The notes: generated by a model from the letters alone, not told the origin. A DNA stretch of 64,000 bases from Eubacterium xylanophilum ATCC 35991 (GCF_000518685.1 NZ_KI912471.1:140948-204947); one strand, 5' to 3'; shown: positions 17,461-28,276, counted from the first letter of the stretch. Numbers and translations: made by a program.

Positions 17461-19816
17461 AATGTACCCCCCTTTGCCTTCTTTTTCTATAAATAAATAT
17501 TCCTATGATAGATAACAACCCTATTCCCGCAAGTAACAGTAAAACTGCGATACTTCCATTGCTGAATATTGATGCGGTAACTACCATAGCTACATCAACA
17601 TCTTTTTTGTCTTTGAGAGAACGAAATCCTTCATCCATATTAATGTATTTAAAATGAAATGTACTCATCTGTTTCGCCATCCTGACACTGCTTCCTGACG
17701 TTGTACCAAGGTTCACACATGAATCTTTGTATAGACCGGCATCAATTATACGCGCTGTTGCACTTGGACTTTTCTCTAGACAGACATTTCTCATGGAATC
17801 GTCCTCATCACAGATATTGTCTCGAATTTTCATCAGTCCTTTAAGAGTCAGATCATACCTTGCATCTACGAACACTCCGCCACCGCTTTCCACTGCCCTG
17901 TTGCCAGTGATTTCAGTATTGGATAGCGCCACGCAGTCATCTACAACCATGATGGCTCCACCGTCTTCCGATGCCTTGTTATTGCGGAATATACAGCGAT
18001 CAAACAGAACCGCTCCGTCCTTCGGGTTATCCCTTATGTATGCAGAACCGCCATTTTCCGCCTCGTTGTCGGTAAATGTGCAGTTTCTTGCAGTGAGTAG
18101 AGTTCCTGCGTGATCAGTGTCAAGATCGAGGGCGATATAGATGACACCACCGTCATCGTGAGCTTTATTTCCAGAGAATATAACATTATTTAGTGTAACT
18201 CTTCCCCTTTGGGAGCTTATGGCACCACCATCGTCCTCACTGTAACAATCCTCTATACGTGCATTCTTAATTGTTATCGATCCACCGTTCATATGTATCC
18301 CACCACCGCTGCAGTCAAGACTACTATCTACAGCTTGGCAAGCGTATATACGTCCACCGGTCATTGTGAAGGTACCCTTTTCCTGAAGTAGCGCCCCACC
18401 ATCTTCATTGGATATACAATCATAAATAGTACCGCCCTCGAAGAATACATGACCGCCCTCATTGTGTATTCCTCCACCTGTATTGGTACTTGCACCTCCT
18501 GTTATTACTCCACCCTTAACCCCGTCGAAGCCCTTGCTCTTAGGATTAGAATCTTTTATAGTAAGACGTCCGTTCTTTTTTACTAAAAATACTCCACCGT
18601 GCTTTATCATCTTATGCTCGCGGTTGCGATTGATACAATGACCATTCAAGTCAACCGTTACGTCCACTTCATCTTTTACTTTAAGTTCGTCGTCGATAAT
18701 CCAGTCTCCGCCCAGAGTAAGAACGACTCTGTAACCCTGACCATATGAAATCGCATTTGACCAAGCATCACTTACTCCGTCAAAAACCACTTCTTTGACA
18801 AGTTTTTCGGAAAAGTTATATACTTCTACCGTTGAACGAACATTGTTATTAATTACTTCCTTACTTTTTACAAGCATTACCTCTGATGCATCTGGGTCAT
18901 CACTTATAACATATTTATCAGAAATATATGTAAAATAATAACTTCCAGCAACAGAATTGTATTCACCATATCCTGTTGTAAGTTTGGTTACGATTTCTGG
19001 AAGCGATAGTACTATAAGTGACCCCTTGTTTAATTTTCCTGTGACTTTCATTGTCTTAAATTCAGAGAATTCGATTCCATTATCAGAATTCTGTCCTATC
19101 ACATTCTCCTTTACCTTGGTACGTCCTCCTGCAAAAGTAATCTGTCCACCGTCACTGTATATACCGCCTCCGGCTTTTATTGCCTCATTATTAAGAATGC
19201 TTGTGGTGCCAAGTTCCACCTCTGCATTCTTTTCCAAATATATCCCACCGCCGTATTTTGCTTTATTCAGTTTGACGATGCCGGCGGACAATTTAAGAAT
19301 AGCCTTTGACTCCACATAAAATGCGCCACCTTTTGGTGCAAATCCTCCACTTATCCTTCCGGTACTTTCCTCACTTGAATCCTCTATAGTGAGTCTTGAT
19401 TTTTCACCCAAATGAAAGACACTGCCGTCATCAGTTATACTCTTGAGACCGCGTTCTATGGTAAATCCGTTGAGGTCAATGATAACACTTTTCTTAGGTT
19501 CAAGAGTTAATGGTCCATCATCCTTTGATGCAACGATATCCGATGTCAAGGTTATCTTATAATTATAATTGATAATATCCGAATCATCTTTCTCGTCGGC
19601 ATCTTCGTCAACAACCTCTTTTTCATCTTCTGATTCCGCAACGAGCTCCTGAAGCGACTTCCAGGAATCCACTTCAATATCCTGATCTATAACGACCTTA
19701 TTTTTTGCTGCTGCTTTAGTAACGGGAACCTGAATACCGGACAAGGTTGTCGATACCGTAACAGCCAAAACGGTTATCCATAGGATATATATTTGTCTAA
19801 GAAAAATATTCTTCAT
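17450..19816 (-). CDS. Exported beta-helix surface protein (surface cluster gene C)
   Basis: 788 residues from ATG 19816 (a GTG immediately upstream at 19819 is possible). An N-terminal signal peptide ends near VPVTKAAA. The body consists of right-handed beta-helix rungs of the type GGGIYxxxxGxxxxxN and DNEAENGGSAYIRDN, as in polymorphic outer-membrane and adhesin proteins. It shares with gene B a module running from GGGIYSDGGQITFAGG through FKTMKVTGKLNKGS to the DPDASEVML stretch. The C-terminus carries TASIFSNGS, then a ~20-residue hydrophobic helix, then YRKRRQRG. The ribosome site AGGTGA overlaps the stop codon of gene B, so translation is coupled. Ligand and role are unknown; cell-surface location is inferred. 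Confidence 0.8.
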   Translation of the reverse strand: MKNIFLRQIYILWITVLAVTVSTTLSGIQVPVTKAAAKNKVVIDQDIEVDSWKSLQELVAESEDEKEVVDEDADEKDDSDIINYNYKITLTSDIVASKDDGPLTLEPKKSVIIDLNGFTIERGLKSITDDGSVFHLGEKSRLTIEDSSEESTGRISGGFAPKGGAFYVESKAILKLSAGIVKLNKAKYGGGIYLEKNAEVELGTTSILNNEAIKAGGGIYSDGGQITFAGGRTKVKENVIGQNSDNGIEFSEFKTMKVTGKLNKGSLIVLSLPEIVTKLTTGYGEYNSVAGSYYFTYISDKYVISDDPDASEVMLVKSKEVINNNVRSTVEVYNFSEKLVKEVVFDGVSDAWSNAISYGQGYRVVLTLGGDWIIDDELKVKDEVDVTVDLNGHCINRNREHKMIKHGGVFLVKKNGRLTIKDSNPKSKGFDGVKGGVITGGASTNTGGGIHNEGGHVFFEGGTIYDCISNEDGGALLQEKGTFTMTGGRIYACQAVDSSLDCSGGGIHMNGGSITIKNARIEDCYSEDDGGAISSQRGRVTLNNVIFSGNKAHDDGGVIYIALDLDTDHAGTLLTARNCTFTDNEAENGGSAYIRDNPKDGAVLFDRCIFRNNKASEDGGAIMVVDDCVALSNTEITGNRAVESGGGVFVDARYDLTLKGLMKIRDNICDEDDSMRNVCLEKSPSATARIIDAGLYKDSCVNLGTTSGSSVRMAKQMSTFHFKYINMDEGFRSLKDKKDVDVAMVVTASIFSNGSIAVLLLLAGIGLLSIIGIFIYRKRRQRGVHYDA

Positions 19817-19823
19817 CACGGTA

Positions 19824-22800
19824 TCACCTCACTTGCTTTCTTTTCCTCTTTCTGGAAAATACAAAACCTCCTGCGAAAAACATAATTATTATTACACTTC
19901 CAAAATAAACTACCATTCTTCCCCCCGAGAACAGGGATGCAGTTGTACCGGCAGTTTTTTCCGCCTGCCAAATTGCATATAGCAATATAACATCATTTTT
20001 TACTGTAGTCAGGTTTTTAAGCTTTCCACTCTTAACCGGGAAGCTCTCACCCGATCCGTCTGCTTTTGTATTCCAACCAATCTGTACATATCCCGCTCTC
20101 TTAAAATGCGTTGTCGGAATGGAGAATGTATTATCGTATTTGGCTGTTCTCGTTGACATTGTTCCAGACACGTCTTTGCTGTCAGTTTCAGAATCCCCAT
20201 TCGGCATAAAACCGATAGAATAGCTAATCGGATTAGTCGATGCAGTAACAGTCACATTGTCACCAACAAATGTAAATGAATAATTACCTGTCTTAGCGTC
20301 CTTGTTCAGCAATCCCGAACCACTTGTACAACTGTAGCTCTTTATAACATATCCGACTGGTAAATCAAATTCCTCAAGCTTAACTGTATCTCCCTCAAAT
20401 CCTGAAGCGGTCAGCACTTCTGTCAAATCATCTTTGTGCTTTAAAAGTACATTTACGCGCAGCGGGAAGATAAACCGAAGAGTTATCTTCTTTTTTAACT
20501 CTAAGCTGAGATTTGGCCCATACCGATATGTCAGCTCGTATGTGCTAGGGTGATTTCGTCCAAGATTACTATATATTGGAATTTTTAATTTATTCGAAGT
20601 ATATCTTATTAAACCATAAGTATCATTTTCTGGAAAAGATAGATTCTTAAGTCCGATGGAAACGTTTGTACCAATATCCCAGGCTACCCCATACTGGTCT
20701 ACAGCATTGACTGTAATCCAGCTAGTATCTTCTTTGGAAGGGTCCACCTCTCTCCTGTGGTCAGCCTCTATATTTTCCGGATAAGGAAACCTTGAAGTTG
20801 GTATCTGTATCCAGTTGTCCGCTACTCCACTACTCTTGGTATTTCCCCAACATTCCCTGCATATATGATAATTTCTTACATTTATTCCATTTACTTTTAT
20901 TTTGACATCTGCTTCCCATCTTCTGAATATCAAACCACCGCCAAAATCTGCATAGATATTGATTCGACTAGGAAACTCCGTTCCACAATCCAAAGTCTTG
21001 GTATAGACATCATCTGATTCGTCAAGATATTGCTTGATACCATAATCCGCCCAGTATCGCGCCTCTCTGCCCTTGCCGCATTCGGCTCTAGTCCAGATAT
21101 CACATCCGGCACCATCCCAGTCGTCAGCATCATTAGTGACCCTGACTTCTATATCAAGTCTGTATCCGCCTGATGAAGCACGAAGCAACTTCTTTGGTTT
21201 CGCTTCGGACAGTGCATCATCGGGATCGATGCGATAGTCATCTGAGTCCACAGTAAAGTGTGAGTCGATAGGATCACCGTTATAATCCGAATAATCCTTC
21301 GTCAGATTAACAATCTTGCCCGGTGGTGTAATTCCTATCATGGAATCTGTTCCAAGCTTTCCCTTAATAAGGAGCGGTTTGAATGTCTCAAATGTAATAT
21401 TGTCAGGAGTATCTACTCTCATATTATCGAGTATAATTATTTTACCGCCTTCAAGTATTATCTGACCACCATCAGAATCTACATAGATTCCTCCGCCTTT
21501 ATCTCCACTTGAATTGCACTCTATAGTAGTATCCTTTATTTTCATATCCTTTTTTTTCATATATATTGCGCCTCCATTTTTTTCGGAAGCATTGTGATCA
21601 AAACGGCATTTATCTAGACTCACTTCTTCTTCAGCATATATGCCGCCTCCTGATTTTCCTGCTCGGTTACATGAAAATGTCACGTTTTTCATTGCTATTT
21701 TCGCATATGAATCCAGATACATACCGCCGCCTGATTCCGATGAAATGTTATTTATGAAAGATGCCCCGGATATATTCATTTTTGTTGCTTCATTTGCACT
21801 ATAGTGTATTCCTGCTCCATAATTTGCAGTATTATTCTCAAACACACAGTTGTCCGAAATAGTAATATCTGAAGCTTTAGATTTGTCAGAAATATAATCA
21901 ACACGTATAGCTCCGCCGTTTTGTTTGGCGCTATTTCCGGTAAATGTACATTTGTTCATGGATACAACTGACTGATATATATGCATTCCACCGCCATTTT
22001 TGGCACCTATATTTTGGTCAAAGGTAACAGAATCAAGTTTTACCTTAGAACCTATGCGAAGCAATAATCCGGCTGCATCTCCTTCGTTATGAATCACGTT
22101 ATTGCGGATGATGGAGTCGCTTATATTAAGATTTGAATTTTCGCAATAGATTCCTCCACCTTCGTGAGAACTATTATTCTCAATGGTACATTCTTTAATG
22201 GTGGCAGTTGAACCATGCTTGATATACAAACATCCTCCACTACCATCCCATACCCTCCTCATCATTCCATTCGTCTTATACTGCGGAGAAGACTGTCCGT
22301 TTGCATCCATCACAGAGTCTTTCAAAACCAGATTACTTTTTTCGACTGCATAGAAAACTCCGCCGTACTCACTGTAGTTCTCCGTGAAAGTCACATTGGA
22401 AATATAACAGGTTCCTCCGTCTATACGGATTGCTCCACCTCTTTTACCACGACCATCCATGATGACGCCTTCGGTTTTATCTCCCGTATTTCTAATTGAA
22501 AGTATTGTTTCCTTACCTATGTATATAACCTGACCGTCGTTCTCCAGGGAATTACTTCCATTGAAGTCATTTTTCCACTCACGATAGAGTCTGTAACCAT
22601 TAAGATCAATAGAATATTCTTTGCCATCAGTAAGAGACAGCCTTTCTGTAAGAGCGATATCTCCAGCAAGAGTTGCCTCACCTTCGGTCTCAAGAAGCAC
22701 CTTAAGTGAATCCTCACTCATTGCCTCGCCCTTTTCATAAAATGTTTCAAAATACAATGATAGTTTAGTACCATTTTCTTCTTTATTGATGAGCATGGCC

Positions 22801-23507
22801 TGGGTAAGAGTTGTATATTCATCTGGCTTATCATTACGAGGTTCACTACATTCGTCAAGATATATATCAAATTTCGTTATACCCTCTTTAGTAAGAATGA
22901 ATTTCGTGCCGGAAGCCACGACATCTCCGATTTCCAACTCACTTACGTTTAAACCGGAACCTTTCTTGATCTTTTTCTTGCCATCTTTTATCTTGAAAGT
23001 CTCAAAGTATATATAGCCGGTTCCATATTCGCTGCCAACTTCAATTACGCGAAGTTGCTGATTGGCCTTATACTGCTTACTTCCCATTGTATTATGAAGA
23101 TTGGCTATCTTCTCAAGGCCACCGTCCTTGTCCTGTATATAACACTCTACATTGTCATTCTTGACTTCATGTTTATCGCTGAACTCATTAGTTATGATAC
23201 AACCAGTCATAATTTTATCGCCTATTTCCAGTTCAGATGCCCATACCTGCGTTCTGTATGTAACAGGTACATGACCCAATTTTGATGATGGAGTTTCTTG
23301 GGGTACATCTTTAGTCTTTTCAGCTGATTCGCTTTCATTTATATCTTCAACAGATGTTTTATCGGATTCTGTAGTTTTGTTTTCATCCTGACCATCAGCC
23401 TCTGATGTTGTCTCTGCCACCGCATACCTATACTGAGACGTAGATAGAGTTAGTGTGATGACAAATATCATCACGATGGCAATCTTTGATCTAAAGGATT
23501 TCTTCAT
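19824..23507 (-). CDS. Exported beta-helix protein with InlB-like repeat (surface cluster gene B)
   Basis: 1227 residues. Signal peptide (residues 1-31, ending RYAVAE), two tandem short motifs (ASELEIGDKIMTG, VSELEIGDVVASG), then ten or more right-handed beta-helix rungs (GGAIRIDGG, GGGIYCENSNLNISDS, NGGAIYMKKKDMKIKDT). After the module shared with gene C come a globular region with several Cys and Trp (DADDWDGAGCDIWTRAECGK) and one InlB B-repeat-like unit (FKRAGYVQIGWNTKADGSGE, ending ILLYAIWQ). The tail is TASLFSGGR, a hydrophobic helix and SRKRKRKQVR. A GAGGAGTG site precedes the ATG. InlB-type repeats and beta-helices are common in adhesins and cell-surface proteins; the target here is unknown. 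Confidence 0.82.
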   Translation of the reverse strand: MKKSFRSKIAIVMIFVITLTLSTSQYRYAVAETTSEADGQDENKTTESDKTSVEDINESESAEKTKDVPQETPSSKLGHVPVTYRTQVWASELEIGDKIMTGCIITNEFSDKHEVKNDNVECYIQDKDGGLEKIANLHNTMGSKQYKANQQLRVIEVGSEYGTGYIYFETFKIKDGKKKIKKGSGLNVSELEIGDVVASGTKFILTKEGITKFDIYLDECSEPRNDKPDEYTTLTQAMLINKEENGTKLSLYFETFYEKGEAMSEDSLKVLLETEGEATLAGDIALTERLSLTDGKEYSIDLNGYRLYREWKNDFNGSNSLENDGQVIYIGKETILSIRNTGDKTEGVIMDGRGKRGGAIRIDGGTCYISNVTFTENYSEYGGVFYAVEKSNLVLKDSVMDANGQSSPQYKTNGMMRRVWDGSGGCLYIKHGSTATIKECTIENNSSHEGGGIYCENSNLNISDSIIRNNVIHNEGDAAGLLLRIGSKVKLDSVTFDQNIGAKNGGGMHIYQSVVSMNKCTFTGNSAKQNGGAIRVDYISDKSKASDITISDNCVFENNTANYGAGIHYSANEATKMNISGASFINNISSESGGGMYLDSYAKIAMKNVTFSCNRAGKSGGGIYAEEEVSLDKCRFDHNASEKNGGAIYMKKKDMKIKDTTIECNSSGDKGGGIYVDSDGGQIILEGGKIIILDNMRVDTPDNITFETFKPLLIKGKLGTDSMIGITPPGKIVNLTKDYSDYNGDPIDSHFTVDSDDYRIDPDDALSEAKPKKLLRASSGGYRLDIEVRVTNDADDWDGAGCDIWTRAECGKGREARYWADYGIKQYLDESDDVYTKTLDCGTEFPSRINIYADFGGGLIFRRWEADVKIKVNGINVRNYHICRECWGNTKSSGVADNWIQIPTSRFPYPENIEADHRREVDPSKEDTSWITVNAVDQYGVAWDIGTNVSIGLKNLSFPENDTYGLIRYTSNKLKIPIYSNLGRNHPSTYELTYRYGPNLSLELKKKITLRFIFPLRVNVLLKHKDDLTEVLTASGFEGDTVKLEEFDLPVGYVIKSYSCTSGSGLLNKDAKTGNYSFTFVGDNVTVTASTNPISYSIGFMPNGDSETDSKDVSGTMSTRTAKYDNTFSIPTTHFKRAGYVQIGWNTKADGSGESFPVKSGKLKNLTTVKNDVILLYAIWQAEKTAGTTASLFSGGRMVVYFGSVIIIMFFAGGFVFSRKRKRKQVR

Positions 23508-23585
23508 AAGCGTTCACTCCTCATCTCATATAGTACTTATACAATTTAATATTTTGAACAATTAGTATTCTGTTTTATTACGCTG

Positions 23586-25967
23586 CTAAGCGACTTCGAT
23601 TTTCTTCTTTCTTCTCTTTGATGAAATCACAATACATGCGCCCAAAATGCCACCGAAGACAATTCCAACTCCAACAGCAAGAGCGAGACTTCCTTTGGAG
23701 AACACAGAACCTGTCATCTCAGCAACGGTTCTCTTATCAGTCTTGAACCATACAAAGTATCCTTTCATTGTGTCATTAAAATCATATTGTTCACTATTGA
23801 GGTTGAATGGAGTCTTCTCACCAAACATATGAATTCCGGTGCTGTAGTCATCAGACGGCGCTTTGGCAGTCTTGGTTCCGGTTACAATCTTAAGCGAGTC
23901 TGCAAGGATTGGCGCAGCATCTTTGTACTTTACAGTATAGAGTGCAAGCCATTGTTTTCCAACATCACCATTTAAGTCTGCAAAATCTCCCATTGCATCA
24001 TAGTGTGCTTTAAAAAGGTCATTCCAGTCTGAATCCGGGGTTCTATCATGCATTTTTTTTCGGTTTGATTGAACTGCTTGATAGTAAGCTGTCTCATTCT
24101 TTTTTAATATTTTTTCACCTCGTTCGTTTACCATGGTGATATTCATTTCTTCAACCATGTACTTCGGAATTGTTGAATAATCTATACAATTATAATAATC
24201 CATCAGATCCCTGATGGTGAAATATATTGAAACTACTGCTGCTACGGCAGCTGCAATCAAAAGGGTTCTCGATGCAACTGCAAAAGCATCCCCGAAAAAG
24301 CTTTGGTTTGCGGCATCGAAATATTCTTGTTCAACATAATGACCAATTCCTGAGTCTGGTGATGCAACAATTTCTGCATCAGCTAAAATATTATCCACGC
24401 TTGTACGTACCGAAGTAACCGCCATTACTCCTAAAGCAGTAGCCAAACACAGTGCTCCGGTTATAGAATACATCACTATAGTTATATCACTAAACTTTAA
24501 AGAACCGTTTCCATCTTTTTCGGCATTCTCAGCTGCCTTCTGTCTTAATGCTGCGTTGGTAAGACCTACACCACCTTTTTCATAGATTTCCCTGTTTATC
24601 CCGTCATAGACAGAAGCAGTCTCCATTTCTTTTTCATTTATGATTGAATATCCTTCTTCCCCCGTCATTGCAATAGATATCAAATCCATCATTGTCAAAA
24701 ACTCCAATCCCGAAATCTGTCCCGGAGATAAGGATGCCGCCATAGGATACAGTTCTCTGATGCCATCCTTGCCGGATATTTCTGATTCCTTTTTGCTGAA
24801 GAACTCAAGAAGAGTACCATCATCATAATCGGTATTATTTAAATATTCATATATTGCTAACGCTTGAGCCTGATTGGCCACATCTAAACTATCTGCCAAC
24901 CCCTCTGTCTCTTTGTTTGCCAATTCATCAATATTCTCTTCAATCTCATCCCTATTATCTTCTACCCGAAAGATGACGGAGCGAAATGCACTCCATTTCT
25001 TTTTGATAGCCTGAGCTGTATCGTAATACTTTTTATCAAGTTCTCTGTCGATATCTTCCTGTGATGAAATAGAAGGATTATTTTTTTCAATATTCTCGCG
25101 AAGTGAAGCCAGATTATTATTGTCCATTCTGATTGTCCAGGAATCCTTTGAGGTGTCTGTTGCCCTCGATAATAATAATTCCATGGTAAAAATAGCCTGT
25201 GCATTTCCCTGCATAAGAATTGTCAGGATATCGGCATGTTTTTTCTTTTCAGAGTCAGAAAGCTTATTATATTCATCATCACCCATCTCATATTTTGTTT
25301 TATTTAAGAGCAGGTCACCCAAAGGCTGTCCACCCGTGTCATCATCTGTCAATTTGTTCAGCATGCAACGCATATAATTGGCACGAATGTGATTCAACGT
25401 TTTAGCGGGTTTTTTATAATTCTTGCGATACTCTTCAATAGTCGTAATGAACTTATCCACAAAAGGCTTGATGCTTGACTCCATCGTCCTTTCCATGAGA
25501 AGATTATACTCTTGTACATCATAACCACCCTTCATGTTCATTACCGCTATATCCGTAATGGCTTTACTCGGATCCTTGGTCGTCTTATATCCCAAATAAA
25601 CACGCATATCATTCGGACCTTTTTTCAACAATCCGCCACCGCCAGCATCAACATTCAAGTCAGCGTAGCCATTTCCATCCTCGTCATCGCCATTTGGGCC
25701 ACGTAACACCGTATAGCCTTCGGCCTCCAAGTCACGTACCCCGTTATCTTTACCATCCGAATCTCTATCGTTATCATAATCATAGTCATAAGCAACCTTA
25801 AGGTCACTTATATACAGATTTCCATCCGGATTGGTATATCCACCCTTTTCCGTAGTTGTCTCCGATGGTGATTTGGCATTGATTGTATTAACATTGATAA
25901 GAGATGTAACGGTAGCTATGACTAGAGCCATTGTTGTTGCAACACTTCTTCTAATATATCTCTTCAT
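23586..25967 (-). CDS. Exported membrane protein with MABP-like motif (surface cluster gene A)
   Basis: 793 residues, first gene of the cluster. Signal peptide at 1-31; a beta-prism-like motif at ~50-142 (EGYTVLRG ... YADLNVDAGGGG ... VYLGYKTTKDPSKAITDI); a long helical region containing ELYPMAASLSPGQ (~405-417); hydrophobic segments near 495-520 and 567-588; YSTIPKYMV (~597); a short second motif (FADLNGDVGKQWLALYTVKY); and the tail TGSVFSKGS, hydrophobic helix, SSKRRKKK. It is paralogous to the first ~620 residues of gene D. The N-terminal motif contains many Asp/Gly and could bind calcium, which is speculative. AAGGAGTG precedes the ATG. Function unknown; a surface or envelope assembly role is inferred from context. 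Confidence 0.8.
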   Translation of the reverse strand: MKRYIRRSVATTMALVIATVTSLINVNTINAKSPSETTTEKGGYTNPDGNLYISDLKVAYDYDYDNDRDSDGKDNGVRDLEAEGYTVLRGPNGDDEDGNGYADLNVDAGGGGLLKKGPNDMRVYLGYKTTKDPSKAITDIAVMNMKGGYDVQEYNLLMERTMESSIKPFVDKFITTIEEYRKNYKKPAKTLNHIRANYMRCMLNKLTDDDTGGQPLGDLLLNKTKYEMGDDEYNKLSDSEKKKHADILTILMQGNAQAIFTMELLLSRATDTSKDSWTIRMDNNNLASLRENIEKNNPSISSQEDIDRELDKKYYDTAQAIKKKWSAFRSVIFRVEDNRDEIEENIDELANKETEGLADSLDVANQAQALAIYEYLNNTDYDDGTLLEFFSKKESEISGKDGIRELYPMAASLSPGQISGLEFLTMMDLISIAMTGEEGYSIINEKEMETASVYDGINREIYEKGGVGLTNAALRQKAAENAEKDGNGSLKFSDITIVMYSITGALCLATALGVMAVTSVRTSVDNILADAEIVASPDSGIGHYVEQEYFDAANQSFFGDAFAVASRTLLIAAAVAAVVSIYFTIRDLMDYYNCIDYSTIPKYMVEEMNITMVNERGEKILKKNETAYYQAVQSNRKKMHDRTPDSDWNDLFKAHYDAMGDFADLNGDVGKQWLALYTVKYKDAAPILADSLKIVTGTKTAKAPSDDYSTGIHMFGEKTPFNLNSEQYDFNDTMKGYFVWFKTDKRTVAEMTGSVFSKGSLALAVGVGIVFGGILGACIVISSKRRKKKIEVA

Positions 25968-26024
25968 AAGCTTTCACACTCCTTGACTATATGTAAAAAT
26001 GTTCCATTTTTAGTTTCTTAAATT

Positions 26025-26053
26025 AATATACCACACTAAGGGTGACAAAAAGG
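26025..26053 (-). promoter_or_regulatory. Possible extended -10 promoter of the surface cluster
   Basis: On the minus strand TGGTATATT (26033-26025) is an extended -10. No good -35 is at 17 bp; instead there are two similar motifs, TTTGTCACCC and TTTGTCCCC, just upstream (about 26040-26061), which could be an operator. Weak evidence. Confidence 0.3.
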
Positions 26054-26089
26054 GGACAAATATGATAAAAACCATAGAATTCAGATATA

Positions 26090-26118
26090 AAAAAAAGGAG
26101 ATAGGATAACCTATCTCC
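26090..26118 (-). terminator. Rho-independent terminator of gdhA
   Basis: Minus-strand GGAGATAGG-TTAT-CCTATCTCC hairpin (26118-26097) followed by a run of seven or more U (26096-26090). It separates gdhA from the surface cluster. Confidence 0.88.
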
Positions 26119-26140
26119 CTAAATATTTTGATTTGATTTG

Positions 26141-26183
26141 AAACGCATATTGCTAGTCTTACTCACGTCGTTCGTAAGACAAT
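26141..26183 (-). repeat. Dispersed GTCTTAC hairpin element, copy 1
   Basis: Contains GTCTTAC (26156-26162) and GTAAGAC (26174-26180) as inverted arms; read on the minus strand it is followed by TAGCAATATGCGTTT. Same family as the elements at 58643, 59197 and 63905. Confidence 0.8.
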
Positions 26184-26226
26184 AAACGCATAGCGCTGGT
26201 CTTACTCACGTCGTTCGTAAGACAAT
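26184..26226 (-). repeat. Dispersed GTCTTAC hairpin element, copy 2
   Basis: Tandem second copy, 43 bp from the first; arms at 26199-26205 and 26217-26223; read on the minus strand followed by CAGCGCTATGCGTTT. The tandem pair lies between the gdhA stop codon and its terminator, so it is transcribed in the gdhA 3' untranslated region. Confidence 0.8.
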
Positions 26227-26258
26227 TATTTTCAAAAGAATTTCTATTTAATTTAGAA

Positions 26259-27608
<1,350 letters not shown>

Positions 27609-27672
27609 TCATTCCTCCTTAAATCTAAATTCATAAATGTCAAACATAGTTGATTATTCAACACATAAAAAC

Positions 27673-27701
27673 ATTATATAATAAATTTAAATAAAGTACA
27701 A
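27673..27701 (-). promoter_or_regulatory. Sigma-A promoter of gdhA
   Basis: Minus-strand TTGTAC (27701-27696) and TATAAT (27678-27673) with a 17-bp spacer inside very AT-rich DNA. The leader is ~60 nt. Confidence 0.75.
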
Positions 27702-27784
27702 GGTTTTTTTTATAAAGTTTATGATTTTTTTTCTTTATTTTCTTAAACGCATGGGAAATATTCCGAAAACCAATCTTTTTTTCA

Positions 27785-28255
27785 TTATTTAAACGGATTC
27801 TTGGATATATAACTATTGGTATATCGTATATCTCCGCTTACATTCTCGCCAAACCACACAGGGGGCACAAATTCCTCTGCTGCTTTTATTGACTCAAATT
27901 CTACTTCCGCAAATATCAATCCCTCATTATTCCCCTTAAAAATATCAAGCTCAATCTTGTGATTAGCGTAAGGAATCACGTAGCGCTCTTTCTCAATGAT
28001 AAAACCATCTACTTTTGACTTGAGATGCTCATAAGAAGAAAGCGTCAATGGAAGCTCTACCTCCTCATTGACGCATGTATTCGTATCTTCTGAGGCACTC
28101 ATATGGTTCTTATATGTAAGGATATACTCGTCGTCTAATCTTCTGATTCTGACCACAGGATTATCGCACAAATATCCCTGCTCGATAACACGCTTGGAAT
28201 ATTTTTCTAAATCCTCGGGAATATCCTTTACAAGATACTTTCTTTCAATCTCCAT
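27785..28255 (-). CDS. CYTH-domain protein (triphosphate tunnel metalloenzyme family)
   Basis: 156 residues. The N-terminal MEIERKYLV is the CYTH signature (ExExK), followed by charged strands ending in alternating Arg/Glu/Lys (VVRIRRLDDEYILTYK, NEEVELPLT, IEKERYVIPYANHKIELDIF, FAEVEFES) that line the family's tunnel. Small bacterial CYTH proteins mostly hydrolyse inorganic triphosphate, and some are class IV adenylate cyclases; the substrate here is not determined. ATG 28255 is chosen because GAGGTG lies 6 bases before it; the in-frame GTG overlapping that site is unlikely. It follows the second signal peptidase gene by about 20 bases and probably shares its transcript. Confidence 0.85.
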   Translation of the reverse strand: MEIERKYLVKDIPEDLEKYSKRVIEQGYLCDNPVVRIRRLDDEYILTYKNHMSASEDTNTCVNEEVELPLTLSSYEHLKSKVDGFIIEKERYVIPYANHKIELDIFKGNNEGLIFAEVEFESIKAAEEFVPPVWFGENVSGDIRYTNSYISKNPFK

Positions 28256-28276
28256 GTATGTCACCTCGATTTATTA

